A stretch of DNA of 64,000 nt from the NCBI GenBank assembly GCA_031081715.1, contig JAVHMA010000006.1, positions 1 through 64,000 of the forward strand, written 5' to 3'. Numbering within the stretch: the first letter of the stretch is position 1; each line of letters starts with the position of its first letter. A program made the position numbers and the translations under genes. This document shows positions 47,133-59,486 of the stretch, piece by piece. The notes under the pieces are model-generated. The model worked only from the letters and a program-made list of their open reading frames with translations. It was not told the DNA's origin and searched no databases. The DNA comes from Armatimonadota bacterium (lineage in GTDB: Bacteria > Sysuimicrobiota > Sysuimicrobiia > Sysuimicrobiales > Humicultoraceae).

Positions 47133-48922
47133 GCCGCACCGCGCGCCCCCGCCGCGCGGTCCGTGCCGGGCTCGGCGCGGTGCCGGTACCCGGCGGCGTG
47201 CGCTTCCGGCTCTGGGCGCCGGGAGCGCGGACCGCCGAGGTGGTGCTCGAGCCCGGCGGTGCGCTTCCCATGGCGCCCGCGCGCGACGGGACGTTCGAGG
47301 CGCTGGCCCCCGGACTCCGCACGGGCACGCGTTATCGCATCCGGGTGGACGGCGGCCCGGCCTGCCCCGACCCCGCGTCGCGCTACCAGCCCGAGGGGCC
47401 CCACGGCCCGTCCGAGGTGATCGACCCCGCGGCCTTTCGCTGGTCCGACGCGCACTGGAGACCGCCCCGGCGGCGCGACCTGGTCTTCTACGAACTCCAC
47501 GTCGGCACGTTCTCGCCCGAGGGCACCTTCGACGGCGCGCGGCGCCGCCTACGGTCCCTGCGCGCGCTCGGCGTGACCGCGGTGGAGCTCATGCCCGTCG
47601 CCGAGTTCCCGGGGCGGTGGAACTGGGGGTACGACCCCGCGGCCCTCTTCGCGCCGTGCCGCGCGTACGGGGCGCCCGATGACCTGCGCGCGTTGGTCGA
47701 CGAAGCGCACGCGCTCGGGCTGGCGGTCGTCCTCGACGTCATCTACAACCACTTCGGCCCGGACGGCGCCTACGCGCCGGCGGTGGCGCCCGCGTTCCTC
47801 TCGACGCGTCACCGTACCGCGTGGGGCCCGGCGGTCAACCTGGACGGCCCCGACGCCGGGGGCGTCCGGCGCTTCTTTATCGACAACGCCCTGCACTGGC
47901 TGGAGGAGTACCACACCGACGGCCTGCGGCTGGACGCCACGCACGCGCTCGCAGACGACAGCCCGGTCCACTTCCTCCGCGAACTGAGCGACGCGGTGCG
48001 CCGGTTGCCCGGCCCGCGCCGGTTCCTCGTGGCCGAGGACCACCGCAACCTCGACACGCTGGTGCGGCCGGAGCGATCCGGCGGCTACGGGCTGGACGCG
48101 GTCTGGAGCGACGACTACCACCATGAGCTGCGCCGGCTGCTCGCCGGCGACCGCGACGGCTACTTCGCCGACTTCGCCGGCACCACGCGCGATCTGGCGA
48201 CCACAATCGCGCGCGGATGGCTGTTCGATGGCCGGCCCTCGGCGTACTTCGGCGGGCCGCGCGGCTCCGATCCCGCCGGCATCCCGCTCGACCGGTTTGT
48301 CCACTTCATCCAGAACCACGACCAGGTGGGCAACCGGCCGCGCGGCGACCGCCTGACCGCGCGCGTGGGCCTGGACGCCTTCCGCGCGGCGAGCGCGCTG
48401 CTGCTGTTCGCACCCGCTCTCCCCCTGGTGTTCATGGGTCAGGAGTGGGCCGCGACCACGCCGTTCCGCTACTTTACCGACCACGCGGAGCCCCTGGGGG
48501 CCCGGGTGCGCGAGGGACGCCGGCGCGAGTTCGAGCGCTTCGAAGGGTTTCGCGGGGACGTACCGGATCCGCAGGACCCGGCCACGTTCGCGGCCAGCCG
48601 CCTGGACTGGGCCGAAGTGGATCGGATGCCTCACGCGGGCGTGCTCCGCCTCTACCGCGACCTGCTGGCGCTACGGCCGCGGCTGCGCGGGCCGTTCCAC
48701 GTGGCCAGCCCGACCGACGGCGGCATCGTCATGCACCGCGGGCGCCACACACTGCTGGTGGCGCTGCGGCCGGGGGTGGTCCTGACGCCGCCCCGGGGCG
48801 CCCGCGTGGCGTGGACCACGGAGGACACACGCTACGCCCTGGCCGGCGAGCCACCGCGCTCGACGGCGGCGGGCCTGGCGTTCCCGCGGCCGGCGGCGGC
48901 GCTGGCCGCCAGGCGGCCATGA
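47129..48922 (+). CDS. treZ: Malto-oligosyltrehalose trehalohydrolase
   Basis: A 597-residue GH13_10 enzyme. After an Arg-rich start comes the CBM48-like module ([18 protein letters not shown]). Then follow [13 protein letters not shown], the nucleophile in [11 protein letters not shown], the acid/base in FLVAEDHRN and [15 protein letters not shown], the TreZ form of motif IV. It cleaves maltooligosyl-trehalose to free trehalose in the cytoplasm. The GTG start overlaps glgB and the stop overlaps treY (ATGA), so it is translationally coupled on both sides. Confidence 0.95.
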   Translation: MSRTARPRRAVRAGLGAVPVPGGVRFRLWAPGARTAEVVLEPGGALPMAPARDGTFEALAPGLRTGTRYRIRVDGGPACPDPASRYQPEGPHGPSEVIDPAAFRWSDAHWRPPRRRDLVFYELHVGTFSPEGTFDGARRRLRSLRALGVTAVELMPVAEFPGRWNWGYDPAALFAPCRAYGAPDDLRALVDEAHALGLAVVLDVIYNHFGPDGAYAPAVAPAFLSTRHRTAWGPAVNLDGPDAGGVRRFFIDNALHWLEEYHTDGLRLDATHALADDSPVHFLRELSDAVRRLPGPRRFLVAEDHRNLDTLVRPERSGGYGLDAVWSDDYHHELRRLLAGDRDGYFADFAGTTRDLATTIARGWLFDGRPSAYFGGPRGSDPAGIPLDRFVHFIQNHDQVGNRPRGDRLTARVGLDAFRAASALLLFAPALPLVFMGQEWAATTPFRYFTDHAEPLGARVREGRRREFERFEGFRGDVPDPQDPATFAASRLDWAEVDRMPHAGVLRLYRDLLALRPRLRGPFHVASPTDGGIVMHRGRHTLLVALRPGVVLTPPRGARVAWTTEDTRYALAGEPPRSTAAGLAFPRPAAALAARRP

Positions 48923-51544
48923 TCGCGACCTACCGCCTCCAGCTCGGTCCGGGCTTCGGCTTCGACGACGCCCGCGCGCTGGTTCCCTACTTCCGCCGCC
49001 TGGGCATCAGCCACCTCTACCTCTCCCCGATCACCGACGCGCGGCGGGGCAGCACGCACGGCTACGACGTGGTGGACCACAACCGCATCCGCGACGAGCT
49101 CGGCGGGCCCGACGGCTTCCGGGCCCTGCTGCGCGCCGCGCGCGCCGCGGGGCTCGCGCTCATCCTCGACATCGTGCCCAACCACGCGGGCGTCGGCGCC
49201 CGCAACGCCCGCTGGCAGGACGTGCTCGCCTACGGCCCGCACTCGCCGTACGCCTTCCACTTCGATGTGGAGTGGCAGCCGCTCAAGCCCGAACTGCGGC
49301 GCAAGATCCTCCTGCCCTATCTGGGCCGGCCGTACGGCGAGGCGCTTGACGCCGGCGAGATCACGCTCGTGTTCGAGGAAGGCCGGCTCTCGGCGGCCTG
49401 CGGGCGAGACCGCTTTGCCCTGGCGCCCGCCACCTACGCCGACGTGCTCGCGGCCGCGTTCGACGGCGAGGACGTGCACGACCGCGACGCGGTCGCGGCG
49501 CTTGCCGGGGAGTTCGCGACCCTGGCGCCGCACGAGCGGGGACGGGCGGATATGCTGCGCACCCGCCTGGCCGTGCTCGCGGGTCGCCTGGATTTGCCCG
49601 CGCGTCTGGCCCGCGTGCGCGGCGAGCGGCTGCACGCGATCCTGGAGCGGCAGTTCTGGCGGCTCGCCTCGTGGAAGGTCGCGGCGCACGAGATCAACTA
49701 CCGCCGTTTCTTCGACGTGAACGACCTGGTGGGGCTCCGCATGGAACGGCCTGAGGTCTTCGACGACGCCCATCGGCTGATCGCGCGCCTCGCCGCGCAA
49801 CCGGGCGTCGAGGGCGTGCGGGTGGACCACATCGACGGGCTGTTCGACCCGCAGGCCTACCTGGAGCGGCTGCGCACCATCGGTGTGCGGGGCGTCTGGG
49901 TCGAGAAGATCCTGGCCCTGGGCGAGACGCTGCCCCCGAACTGGCCGGTGGAGGGTACGAGCGGCTACGAGTTCCTCAACGACGTGCTCGGGCTGCTGAC
50001 CCGTCCCGAGGGCGCGCTGCCGCTGGATCGCGCCTGGCGCTGGTTCGTCCGCGACCCGCGGCCGTACGCGGACGTGGCCTACGAGAGCCGGCGTCTGGTC
50101 ATGGACACCTCGCTCGCGGGCGAGCTGTCGCGCCTGGCCTACAGCCTGGACCGGATTTCGGAGGGCGACTACCACACGCGCGACTTCACCTTCGAGGCCC
50201 TGCGCCAGGCGCTTGCGGACATCACCGCCGCGCTCCCGCGCTACCGCACCTACCTGCCCCATGACCGGCCGGAGGCCGAGCGCACGATCCGCGAGGCGGT
50301 CCACGAGGCGCGGCGGCGTCACCCCGGCGTCGAGCCCACGGTGTACGCCTTCGTCGGCGCGGCCCTGCTGGGCGAGGTCGCCCCACCGCTGCGCGAGGCG
50401 GCCGCCGCGTGGGCGGCGCAGTTCCAGCAGTACACGGCCCCCCTCGCCGCGAAGGGCGTCGAGGACACGGCATTCTACCGGTGGTTGCGCCTGGTCGCCC
50501 TCAACGAGGTCGGTGGGGCGCCCGACCGCTTTGGGGTCCCGGCCCGGGCGTTTCACGCCCGCGCCCGCTTCAGGGCGCACCGTTACCCGCGCACGCTCCT
50601 GGCCACCGCGACCCACGATCACAAGCGGGGCGAGGACCTGCGCGCGCGGCTCGTCGCGCTGGCCGAGATCCCCGAGATCTGGCGGCGCACCGTGGGGGTG
50701 CTCTCCGGACTGGCGCGCCGGCACCGCTCGCCCGACGGCCCGTCCCGCGGCGACGAGTATCTGTTCTATCAGACCCTGGCCGGGCTCTGGCACGGCGCCG
50801 CGCGCGAGGAGCTGGCCGGGCGGCTGGCGGCGTACATGCTGAAGGCCGCGCGCGAGGCCAAGCTCCGCACGAGCTGGTTGAGCCCCGACGCCGCTTACGA
50901 GGCCGCGCTGGAACGGTTCGTCTGCGGGATGATCGCCGACGCGCGCGTCGGCCGCGCTGTCGATCCCCTGGCCCGCGCGCTCGCGCGCGCCGGCTTCGCG
51001 AACAGTCTGAGCCAGCTCGTGGTGAAGCTCACCTCGCCGGGCGTCCCGGACTTCTACCAGGGAACCGAGCTGCTCGACCTCTCGCTGGTGGACCCGGACA
51101 ATCGGCGGCCGGTGGACTTCGAGGCGCGCACCCGCCTGCTCGACGAGCTCGAGCCCCACCTGGCGCAGCCCGACCCGGCCGTGCTCCGCGGGTGGGTGGA
51201 GGCGCTTGACCCGCGCGCCAAGTTTTTCGTGACCGTGCGCCTGCTCCGCTTCCGGCAGGCGCACCCGGCGCTGTTCGCGGGCACCTACCGGCCGCTAGAG
51301 GCCGAGGGCCCGCAGGCCGGCTGTCTCGTCGCGTACACCCGCGAGGCCGCCAACGCCGCGCTGGTGGTCGCCGTGCCGCGCTTCCCGCTCGCGCTCGAGC
51401 GCGCGGGCGGCTTTGGCGCGACGCGACTCGCGCTGCCCGCCGAGCCCGGCGGCCGCCCCTGGAGTGATGTGCTCACCGAGCAGCCGCTGGACGCCGGCGC
51501 GTCCTGGCGGGCCGCGGCGTGGCCGCTGCCGTGGGTCGTGCTCT

Positions 51545-53665
<2,121 letters not shown>

Positions 53666-53753
53666 GGTCTCGCATTTCGGCGGGAGGGCGTCCTGGCCTG
53701 CCTGCGATGTGCCCGCGCGTCATCAAGACCCCACGCTGGTCTGCGCGGCTGAC

Positions 53754-53765
53754 CGATGCTAGAAT
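53754..53765 (+). promoter_or_regulatory. Extended -10 promoter for the treT operon
   Basis: GATGCTAGAAT holds the extended -10 form TGnTAGAAT, with the hexamer at 53760-53765. The -35 (TGGTCT, 53737-53742, 17-base spacer) is weak, as expected for an extended -10. Transcription would begin about 20 bases before the riboswitch aptamer. The rest of the 335-bp gap back to glgX shows only A+T-rich patches that could serve glgX on the other strand. Confidence 0.5.
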
Positions 53766-53790
53766 AATCTACGACGACGACGCAACAGAC

Positions 53791-53926
53791 AACAGCCATC
53801 GCCGAATCTCCGCCGCGCGGCGGGGAGCGGGGGAACCAAGCCGTCGGGGCGCATCTCGCGAGCCGCGAGTAGGGTAGTCTCTCGACCCGAGCCCGTCAGC
53901 TAACCCCGCAGGCAGCGAGAGAAGGT
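53791..53926 (+). promoter_or_regulatory. Cyclic di-AMP riboswitch (ydaO-yuaA leader)
   Basis: The aptamer shows the conserved ydaO blocks in order: ATCGCCGAA (53798-53806), GGGGGAACC, GGGGCGCATC, the hairpin CTCGCG-AGC-CGCGAG, AGGGTAG, and the diagnostic block at 53892-53913 (CCCGTCAGCTAACC then CGCAGGC). This RNA class binds cyclic di-AMP and normally turns genes off when the messenger, and thus turgor, is high. The 3' strand runs into GAGAAGGT (53919-53926), which can pair with part of the following terminator. It leads the operon treT, mscS-like, brkB-like, otsA-otsB and CBS gene. Confidence 0.93.
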
Positions 53927-53942
53927 GGCCGAGGTCCATCCG

Positions 53943-53973
53943 GCCCGGAGACCTTCTCCGGGCTGTTGATTTC
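53943..53973 (+). terminator. Intrinsic terminator of the c-di-AMP riboswitch
   Basis: GCCCGGAGA (53943-53951) and TCTCCGGGC (53955-53963) form a perfect 9-bp stem followed by TGTTGATTTCT. ACCTTCTC within it (53951-53958) is the exact complement of GAGAAGGT at 53919-53926 at the aptamer end. The two structures are therefore mutually exclusive, the expected expression platform of a genetic OFF switch. It ends about 28 bases before the treT ATG. Confidence 0.8.
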
Positions 53974-54000
53974 TCGCCGGAGGGGAGGCGCGCGACCCGG

Positions 54001-55272
54001 ATGCTGAACCTCGTCGGCGTCAAGCGCAAGGCGCTGCGGTCCTACGAACCGCTGACCGACGACGACCTGATCGCCGAGATCCGCGAGCTGGCCAGCCGGT
54101 TGCGCGGCCTGCGGGTCCTCCACCTGAACTCCACGGCCTACGGTGGGGGGGTGGCCGAGCTGCTCGTGTCCCTGGTGGCCCTCGAGAAGGACGTCGGCCT
54201 CGACGTCGAGTGGCGCACCATGGGCGAGGACGAGGCGTTCTTCAAGGTCACCAAGCGCATCCACAACGCCCTGCAGGGGCAGCCCTACGACATGACCGAT
54301 GAGGAGCGCGCGACCTACCTGCGGTGCAACGAGGCCGCGGCCGGGGCGCTGAACGGACAGTACGACGCGGTCATCGTCCACGACCCGCAGCCCGCCGCGG
54401 TCCGGCACGTCGCCGGGCGGCGCGGCGCGCGGTGGATCTGGCGGTGCCACATCGACACTTCCGAACCCGACGCCGGGGTGTGGGCCTTCGTGGAGCCCTA
54501 CGTGGAGGAGCACGACGCGGCCGTGTTCACCATGGCTCAGTTCGTGCCGCCCGGCCTGGCCGTGTCGCGCCTTGAGTTCATCCCGCCCGCGATCGACCCG
54601 CTGTCGTCGAAGAACCGAGACCTGCCCGACGATCTGGCCCGGGCGCTCGTCGGCGAGTTCGGCGTGGACGCCGAGCGGCCGCTCATGGTCCAGGTCGCGC
54701 GGTTCGACCCGTGGAAGGACCCGGCCGGGGTGATCCAGGCCTACCGCCTGGTCAAGGCGGAACTGCCGGAGGTACAGCTCGCCCTCATCGGCTCGATGGC
54801 CGGCGACGACCCCGAGGCCTGGGAGATCTACCGCGGCATCACCGAGACCGACCGCGACGACGACCTGTTCGTGTTCACGAACCTGGTCGGGGTCGGCAGC
54901 CTGGAGGTGAACTGCTTCCAGCGCGCCAGCGACGTGGTGATCCAGAAGTCGCTGCGCGAGGGGTTCGGGCTGGCGGTCTCGGAGGGGTTGTGGAAGCGGC
55001 GGCCGGTGATCGGCGGCGCGGCCGGCGGCATCCCGCTGCAGCTCCAGGACGGGGTGGGCGGCTACCTGGTCACCACGGTCGAGCAGTGCGCGGAGCGGGC
55101 TCTCTACCTCCTCCGCCACCCCGAGGAGGCCCGCCGCGTTGCCGAGGCGGGCTATCAGGTGGTCCGGCGGCGCTTCCTGATGCCGCGGCTGCTCCGGGAC
55201 GAGCTGCGGCTGCTCTGCGACGTCACGACGGGCACGAGCGCCCGGAGGCCCGAGGAGCGAGTCGTGCGGTGA
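54001..55272 (+). CDS. treT: Trehalose glycosyltransferring synthase
   Basis: A 423-residue GT4-family protein. VLHLNSTAYGGGVAELL near residue 39 is the TreT-type start of the acceptor domain. The donor domain has VQVARFDPWKDPAG near residue 230 and the E-x7-E motif in SLREGFGLAVSEGLWK, then PVIGGAAGGIPLQ. TreT makes trehalose from NDP-glucose plus free glucose, reversibly, in the cytoplasm. AGGGGAGG lies 12 bases before the ATG, slightly long spacing. It is the first gene after the c-di-AMP riboswitch, and the stop overlaps the channel gene (GTGA). Confidence 0.92.
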   Translation: MLNLVGVKRKALRSYEPLTDDDLIAEIRELASRLRGLRVLHLNSTAYGGGVAELLVSLVALEKDVGLDVEWRTMGEDEAFFKVTKRIHNALQGQPYDMTDEERATYLRCNEAAAGALNGQYDAVIVHDPQPAAVRHVAGRRGARWIWRCHIDTSEPDAGVWAFVEPYVEEHDAAVFTMAQFVPPGLAVSRLEFIPPAIDPLSSKNRDLPDDLARALVGEFGVDAERPLMVQVARFDPWKDPAGVIQAYRLVKAELPEVQLALIGSMAGDDPEAWEIYRGITETDRDDDLFVFTNLVGVGSLEVNCFQRASDVVIQKSLREGFGLAVSEGLWKRRPVIGGAAGGIPLQLQDGVGGYLVTTVEQCAERALYLLRHPEEARRVAEAGYQVVRRRFLMPRLLRDELRLLCDVTTGTSARRPEERVVR

Positions 55273-56336
55273 CGGTTCTCGACCTGGTCTACTACGGCAA
55301 TACCGTGCGGGCCTGGCTCGTGGCGGCGGCCGTGGCCGCGGGCGTGCTCGCGGGGCTGCGCGTGGGGCAGGCCGTCCTGCTGCGCCGGCTGGCCGCCGCG
55401 GATCGCACACCGACCGGGCTCGACGAGCTGACCGCGGACCTGGTCAGACGCACCCGGCTGCTGTTCCTGCTCCTCCTCGCCCTCTCGGCCGGGGCCTACG
55501 CGCTCGCGCTGCCGCCCCGGGCGGACCGCCTGCTCGCGGTCGCGGTGATGCTCGCCGTCCTGCTGCAGGTCGGCGCGTGGGGCAACGCCCTCATCGGCTT
55601 CCTGCTGGCGCGGCACGTGCGCCTGCGCCTCGAGCAGGACGCGGCCGCGGCCACCACGATGGCCGCCTTCGGGTTCCTGGGCCGGCTCGCGCTGTGGACG
55701 CTGCTGTTCTTCGTCGCGCTCGGGAACCTCGGGGTCAACATCACGGCGCTCGTGGCGGGCCTGGGCGTGGGCGGCATCGCGGTGGCGCTCGCGGTCCAGA
55801 ACATCCTGGGCGACCTCTTCGCCTCGTTCACGATCGTGCTGGACAAACCGTTCGTCATCGGCGACTTCATCGTCATCGGCGAGCACGCGGGCACCGTCGA
55901 GCACATCGGGCTCAAGACCACCCGCGTGCGCAGCCTCTCGGGCGAACAGATCATCTTCGCGAACAACGACCTGCTGTCCAGCCGGGTGCGCAACTTCAAG
56001 CGCATGTACGAACGCCGTGTGGTCTTCACCATCGGGGTCACGTACCAGACGCCCCTGGCGAAGGTCGAGGCCATACCCGGGATGCTGCGGGAGATCGTCG
56101 AGGCCCAGCCGCTGGCACGCTTCGACCGCGCGCACTTCAAGGCGTACGGCGACTTCGCGCTCGTCTTCGAGGTCGTCTACTTCGTCCGCGATCCGGCGTT
56201 CAACGTCTACATGGACGTCCAGCAGGCGATCAACCTCGAGATTGGCCGGCGCTTCGCCGCCCAGGGCGTCGAGTTCGCGTACCCAACCCAGACGGTCTAC
56301 CTCGCCCGGAGCGCGGCGGCGGGGTCGGCGTCCTGA
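55269..56336 (+). CDS. MscS-family mechanosensitive ion channel
   Basis: A 355-residue protein. Three to four N-terminal membrane segments precede the pore-lining helix LGVGGIAVALAVQNILGDLFASF. The MscS beta domain (DKPFVIGDFIVIGEHAGTVEHIGLKTTRVRSLSGE) and a cytoplasmic alpha/beta portion follow. It opens under membrane tension to release solutes during hypo-osmotic shock. The GTG start overlaps treT, and the TGA overlaps the start of the next gene (TGATG). Co-control with trehalose synthesis by c-di-AMP gives an osmotic-adaptation unit. Confidence 0.92.
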   Translation: MTVLDLVYYGNTVRAWLVAAAVAAGVLAGLRVGQAVLLRRLAAADRTPTGLDELTADLVRRTRLLFLLLLALSAGAYALALPPRADRLLAVAVMLAVLLQVGAWGNALIGFLLARHVRLRLEQDAAAATTMAAFGFLGRLALWTLLFFVALGNLGVNITALVAGLGVGGIAVALAVQNILGDLFASFTIVLDKPFVIGDFIVIGEHAGTVEHIGLKTTRVRSLSGEQIIFANNDLLSSRVRNFKRMYERRVVFTIGVTYQTPLAKVEAIPGMLREIVEAQPLARFDRAHFKAYGDFALVFEVVYFVRDPAFNVYMDVQQAINLEIGRRFAAQGVEFAYPTQTVYLARSAAAGSAS

Positions 56337-57184
56337 TGGGGGGGCGGGTGTGGATCGCGACGGTGGTCACCTTCGCCCGGTGCCTGGTGACGCACGAAGT
56401 GCCGCTCCTGGCGGCCGCGATCGCCTACACGGCGGTCCTGTCGTTCTTCCCGCTCCTGGTCGGCGTCGTGGCGCTGCTGGCACGGTGGGTCGAGGAACCG
56501 CGGGCACAGCAGGCCGTGGTGGAGGCGCTACGCCCCTACCTGCCGCCGGGCGCGGTGAGCCTGGTCTGGGGCACCCTCGACGCGGCGATCCGGGCGCGTG
56601 GCGCCGCGAGCGTGGTGGCGACCGTGGTGTTGTTCTGGACCGCCACCGCGGCGGCCAGCACGATTCGGCACAGCCTGAACCGTGTGCTGGGCGCGGCCCG
56701 GCCGCGACCGTTCTGGCGGCGCAAGGTGATCGAGCTCGGGCTGGTGACGCTCGCCGGAGGGCTCATCAGCCTCTCGCTGATCGCGAGCGCGGCGCTTGCG
56801 GCGCTGGGGGCGGTACCCGCGCTGGCAGACGCCGTGAGAGCCCTGCGGGTGAGCCCGATGGCCACCACGCTGGCGCGGGTGAGCCCGTGGGTGCTGTCGG
56901 TCGCGGCGTTCGCGGTGGTCTACGCTTGGCTGCCCAACGTGCGCCTGGCGTGGCGCACGCTGGCGGTCGGAACGCTGACCGCCGCCGCGCTCTTCGAGGC
57001 GACGAAGCAGGCGTTCTTCTGGTACCTGCGCGTGCTCGCGGACTACCCGCTCGTCTACAGCCACCTGGCGGGCGTGGTCGTGCTGATGATCTGGATCTAC
57101 CTCGCGGCGTTCGTGCTGCTGATGGGGGCTGAGGTCATGCGACAGCTCGAGGACCGAAGGCAGGTGACGGCCGATGTCGGTTGA
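56336..57184 (+). CDS. YihY/BrkB family inner-membrane protein
   Basis: A 282-residue integral membrane protein of the YihY/virulence-factor BrkB family. An amphipathic N-terminus leads into LLAAAIAYTAVLSFFPLLVG, the family signature, and about six membrane helices. SHLAGVVVLMIWIYLAAFVLLMGAEV near the end is the conserved terminal helix pair. Function is unsettled; roles in envelope integrity or transport have been proposed. It sits between a mechanosensitive channel and trehalose-6-phosphate synthase in a c-di-AMP-controlled operon, which favours a link with osmotic stress. Confidence 0.87.
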   Translation: MGGRVWIATVVTFARCLVTHEVPLLAAAIAYTAVLSFFPLLVGVVALLARWVEEPRAQQAVVEALRPYLPPGAVSLVWGTLDAAIRARGAASVVATVVLFWTATAAASTIRHSLNRVLGAARPRPFWRRKVIELGLVTLAGGLISLSLIASAALAALGAVPALADAVRALRVSPMATTLARVSPWVLSVAAFAVVYAWLPNVRLAWRTLAVGTLTAAALFEATKQAFFWYLRVLADYPLVYSHLAGVVVLMIWIYLAAFVLLMGAEVMRQLEDRRQVTADVG

Positions 57185-59486
57185 GCACCGCCACGACCCG
57201 CAGCCGTGCGGCCTGCCGGCCGACCGGCAGTTCATCGTGGTCAGCAACCGCGAGCCCTACGTCCACCGGCACGGCCCCGCGGGCGTCGAGGTCGAGCGGC
57301 CGGCGGGTGGGCTGGTGGCGGCGCTGGACCCGGTCATGCAGGCGGTGCGCGGTACCTGGATCGCCTGGGGCAGCGGCGACGCCGACTTCGAGGTCGCAGA
57401 CGCCGCCGGCCGGGTGATGGTGCCGCCGGGGGAGGCCCGGTACGTGCTGCGGCGGCTGAGGCTCTCGCGCGACGAGGTGGACGGGTTCTACAACGGTTAC
57501 GCGAACCAGGCGCTGTGGCCACTCTGCCACATGGCGATGGAGCACGCCCGCTTCCGACGGCGCGCGTGGGAGGTCTACCAGGCGGTCAACGCACGGTTCG
57601 CCGACGCCGTGGCCGAGGAGGCGCGCGGCGACGCGTTCGTCTGGATCCAGGACTACCACCTGGCCCGGTGCCCGCGCGCGTTGCGCCGCGCCCGGCCCGA
57701 CCTGTTCCTGATGCACTTCTGGCACATTCCCTGGCCCGCGTGGGACGTCTTCCGCGCCTGCCCGCAGAGCGCGGATTTGGTGGACGGCCTGCTCGCGAAC
57801 GACCTGGTGGTCTTCCAGCACCCCCGGCACGCGCAGCACTTCATCGAGTGCGCGGAACGCGAGGTCGGCGCGCGCGCCGACGCCGAGCGCGAGGGCGTCG
57901 AGTACGACGGCCGGATGGTGCGCGTGGCCGCGATTCCGATCAGCGTGGACTTCGCGACGTGGGACGCGACGAGCCGCTCGCGCGCCGCACAGCGGTGGAT
58001 GACGCGGCTGCGGGGCCGGCTGGGCGCCCGCGACCGCCTGCTGGCGGTCAGCGTGGACCGGCTGGACTACACGAAGGGCATTCCCGAGCGGCTGCGCGCC
58101 ATCGACCTGTTCTTCCGGCGGTTCCCGCAGTTCCGCTCGCGCGTGGTCTTCGTGCAGAAGTGCGCGCCCAGCCGGACCGGCATCCGAGCCTACCGTGAGC
58201 TCCAGCAGCGCGTGGAGGCCGAGATCGCCCGGCTCAACGCGACGTACGGCACCCCCGGCTGGCAACCGGTCGTCTACCTGCCCCGGCCGCTGCCGCCGCC
58301 GGCGATGGCGGCGCTGTACCGCATGGCCGACCTCTGCATCGTGAGCTCGCTGGCCGACGGCATGAACCTGGTCGCCAAGGAGTTCGTCGCCTGCCAGGTG
58401 GATGGCCGCGGCGTGCTCGCCCTCTCGGAGCTGGCCGGCGCCCGCGACGAGCTGCCGTGGGCGCTGCCGGTCAACCCGTACGACGCCGAGGGGTGCGCGG
58501 AAATCATCGCCGCGGGCCTGCGGATGCCGGCCGAGGAGCGCGGCGAGCGCATGGCGCACCTGCGGCGCGCGGTGGAGGAGCACGACATCGGCCGGTGGTT
58601 GCGCGAGCACCTGCGGCTGGCGGCCCGGCTGGCCGCGGGCCGCGCGCCGACCGAGTGGCTGCTCGACCGCACCATGCCGCTGCGGCAGCGGCTCGACGCC
58701 GGCCGTGCGCTGGCGCTGCTGCTCGACTTCGACGGGACGCTGGCACGCCTGGTGGACGACCCCGCGCGCGCCGAGATCCCCGCCGCGGTCCGCGCGTCGC
58801 TGGCACGCATCGCCCGCGCCGACGGCACGCTCGTGGCGGTCATCAGCGGGCGGGCGCTCGGCGACATCCGTGCCCGCGTCGGCCTCTACGGTCTGGTCTA
58901 CGCCGGCAATCACGGGCTGGAGATGAGCGGCCCGGGGTGGAACTGGTCGCACAAGGGCGCCGTCGGCGCGCGTGAGGCGCTCGCGGCTGCTCTGACGGCG
59001 CTGCGCGCGCGGCTACGCCGGGTCCCGGGCGTGCTGATCGAGGACAAAGGGTACAGCGCCAGTGTGCACTACCGCCGCACCCCGGCCCCGCGCGTCGAGG
59101 AGGTCCGTGTGGCCGTGATGGAGGAGGTCGCCCGGGTTGCTGGCGCGCGCCTCGCCGTGCGCCGCGGCAAGCAGGTGCTGGAGATCCGGCCGGCCGTGGA
59201 CTGGGACAAGGGGGCCGCGGCGCGCTGGTTGCTCGTGCGCACCTACGGCGACGGGTGGCCCGAGCGCGCGGCCGTCGTCTACGTCGGTGACGACCGCACC
59301 GACGAGGACGCCTTCGTGGCGCTGGGCGACGACGCCGTCACGGTGCGGGTCGGCGCCGGCAGCGCGCCCACCGCGGCCCGGTACGCCGTGCGCAGCGTGG
59401 AGGAGGTACACCGCTTCCTCGAGCTCCTGGAGACCTGGATGCGGCCCGCGGTGGCGGCGGGAGGCGCCAGTGCTGACGGTCGCTGA
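57174..59486 (+). CDS. otsA: Trehalose-6-phosphate synthase/trehalose-6-phosphate phosphatase fusion
   Basis: A 770-residue OtsA-OtsB fusion. Residues about 15-490 are a GT20 synthase: VVSNREPYV, then PAGGLVAALDPV, FVWIQDYHLAR, SVDRLDYTKGI and SLADGMNLVAKEF. Residues about 515-750 are a HAD phosphatase: LLLDFDGTLA (nucleophile Asp), VAVISGR, then YVGDDRTDEDAF. It makes trehalose-6-phosphate from NDP-glucose and glucose-6-phosphate and dephosphorylates it to trehalose. The ATG overlaps the YihY/BrkB stop by 11 bp. A GT20 relative making glucosylglycerol phosphate cannot be fully excluded, but the OtsB half favours trehalose. Confidence 0.93.
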   Translation: MSVEHRHDPQPCGLPADRQFIVVSNREPYVHRHGPAGVEVERPAGGLVAALDPVMQAVRGTWIAWGSGDADFEVADAAGRVMVPPGEARYVLRRLRLSRDEVDGFYNGYANQALWPLCHMAMEHARFRRRAWEVYQAVNARFADAVAEEARGDAFVWIQDYHLARCPRALRRARPDLFLMHFWHIPWPAWDVFRACPQSADLVDGLLANDLVVFQHPRHAQHFIECAEREVGARADAEREGVEYDGRMVRVAAIPISVDFATWDATSRSRAAQRWMTRLRGRLGARDRLLAVSVDRLDYTKGIPERLRAIDLFFRRFPQFRSRVVFVQKCAPSRTGIRAYRELQQRVEAEIARLNATYGTPGWQPVVYLPRPLPPPAMAALYRMADLCIVSSLADGMNLVAKEFVACQVDGRGVLALSELAGARDELPWALPVNPYDAEGCAEIIAAGLRMPAEERGERMAHLRRAVEEHDIGRWLREHLRLAARLAAGRAPTEWLLDRTMPLRQRLDAGRALALLLDFDGTLARLVDDPARAEIPAAVRASLARIARADGTLVAVISGRALGDIRARVGLYGLVYAGNHGLEMSGPGWNWSHKGAVGAREALAAALTALRARLRRVPGVLIEDKGYSASVHYRRTPAPRVEEVRVAVMEEVARVAGARLAVRRGKQVLEIRPAVDWDKGAAARWLLVRTYGDGWPERAAVVYVGDDRTDEDAFVALGDDAVTVRVGAGSAPTAARYAVRSVEEVHRFLELLETWMRPAVAAGGASADGR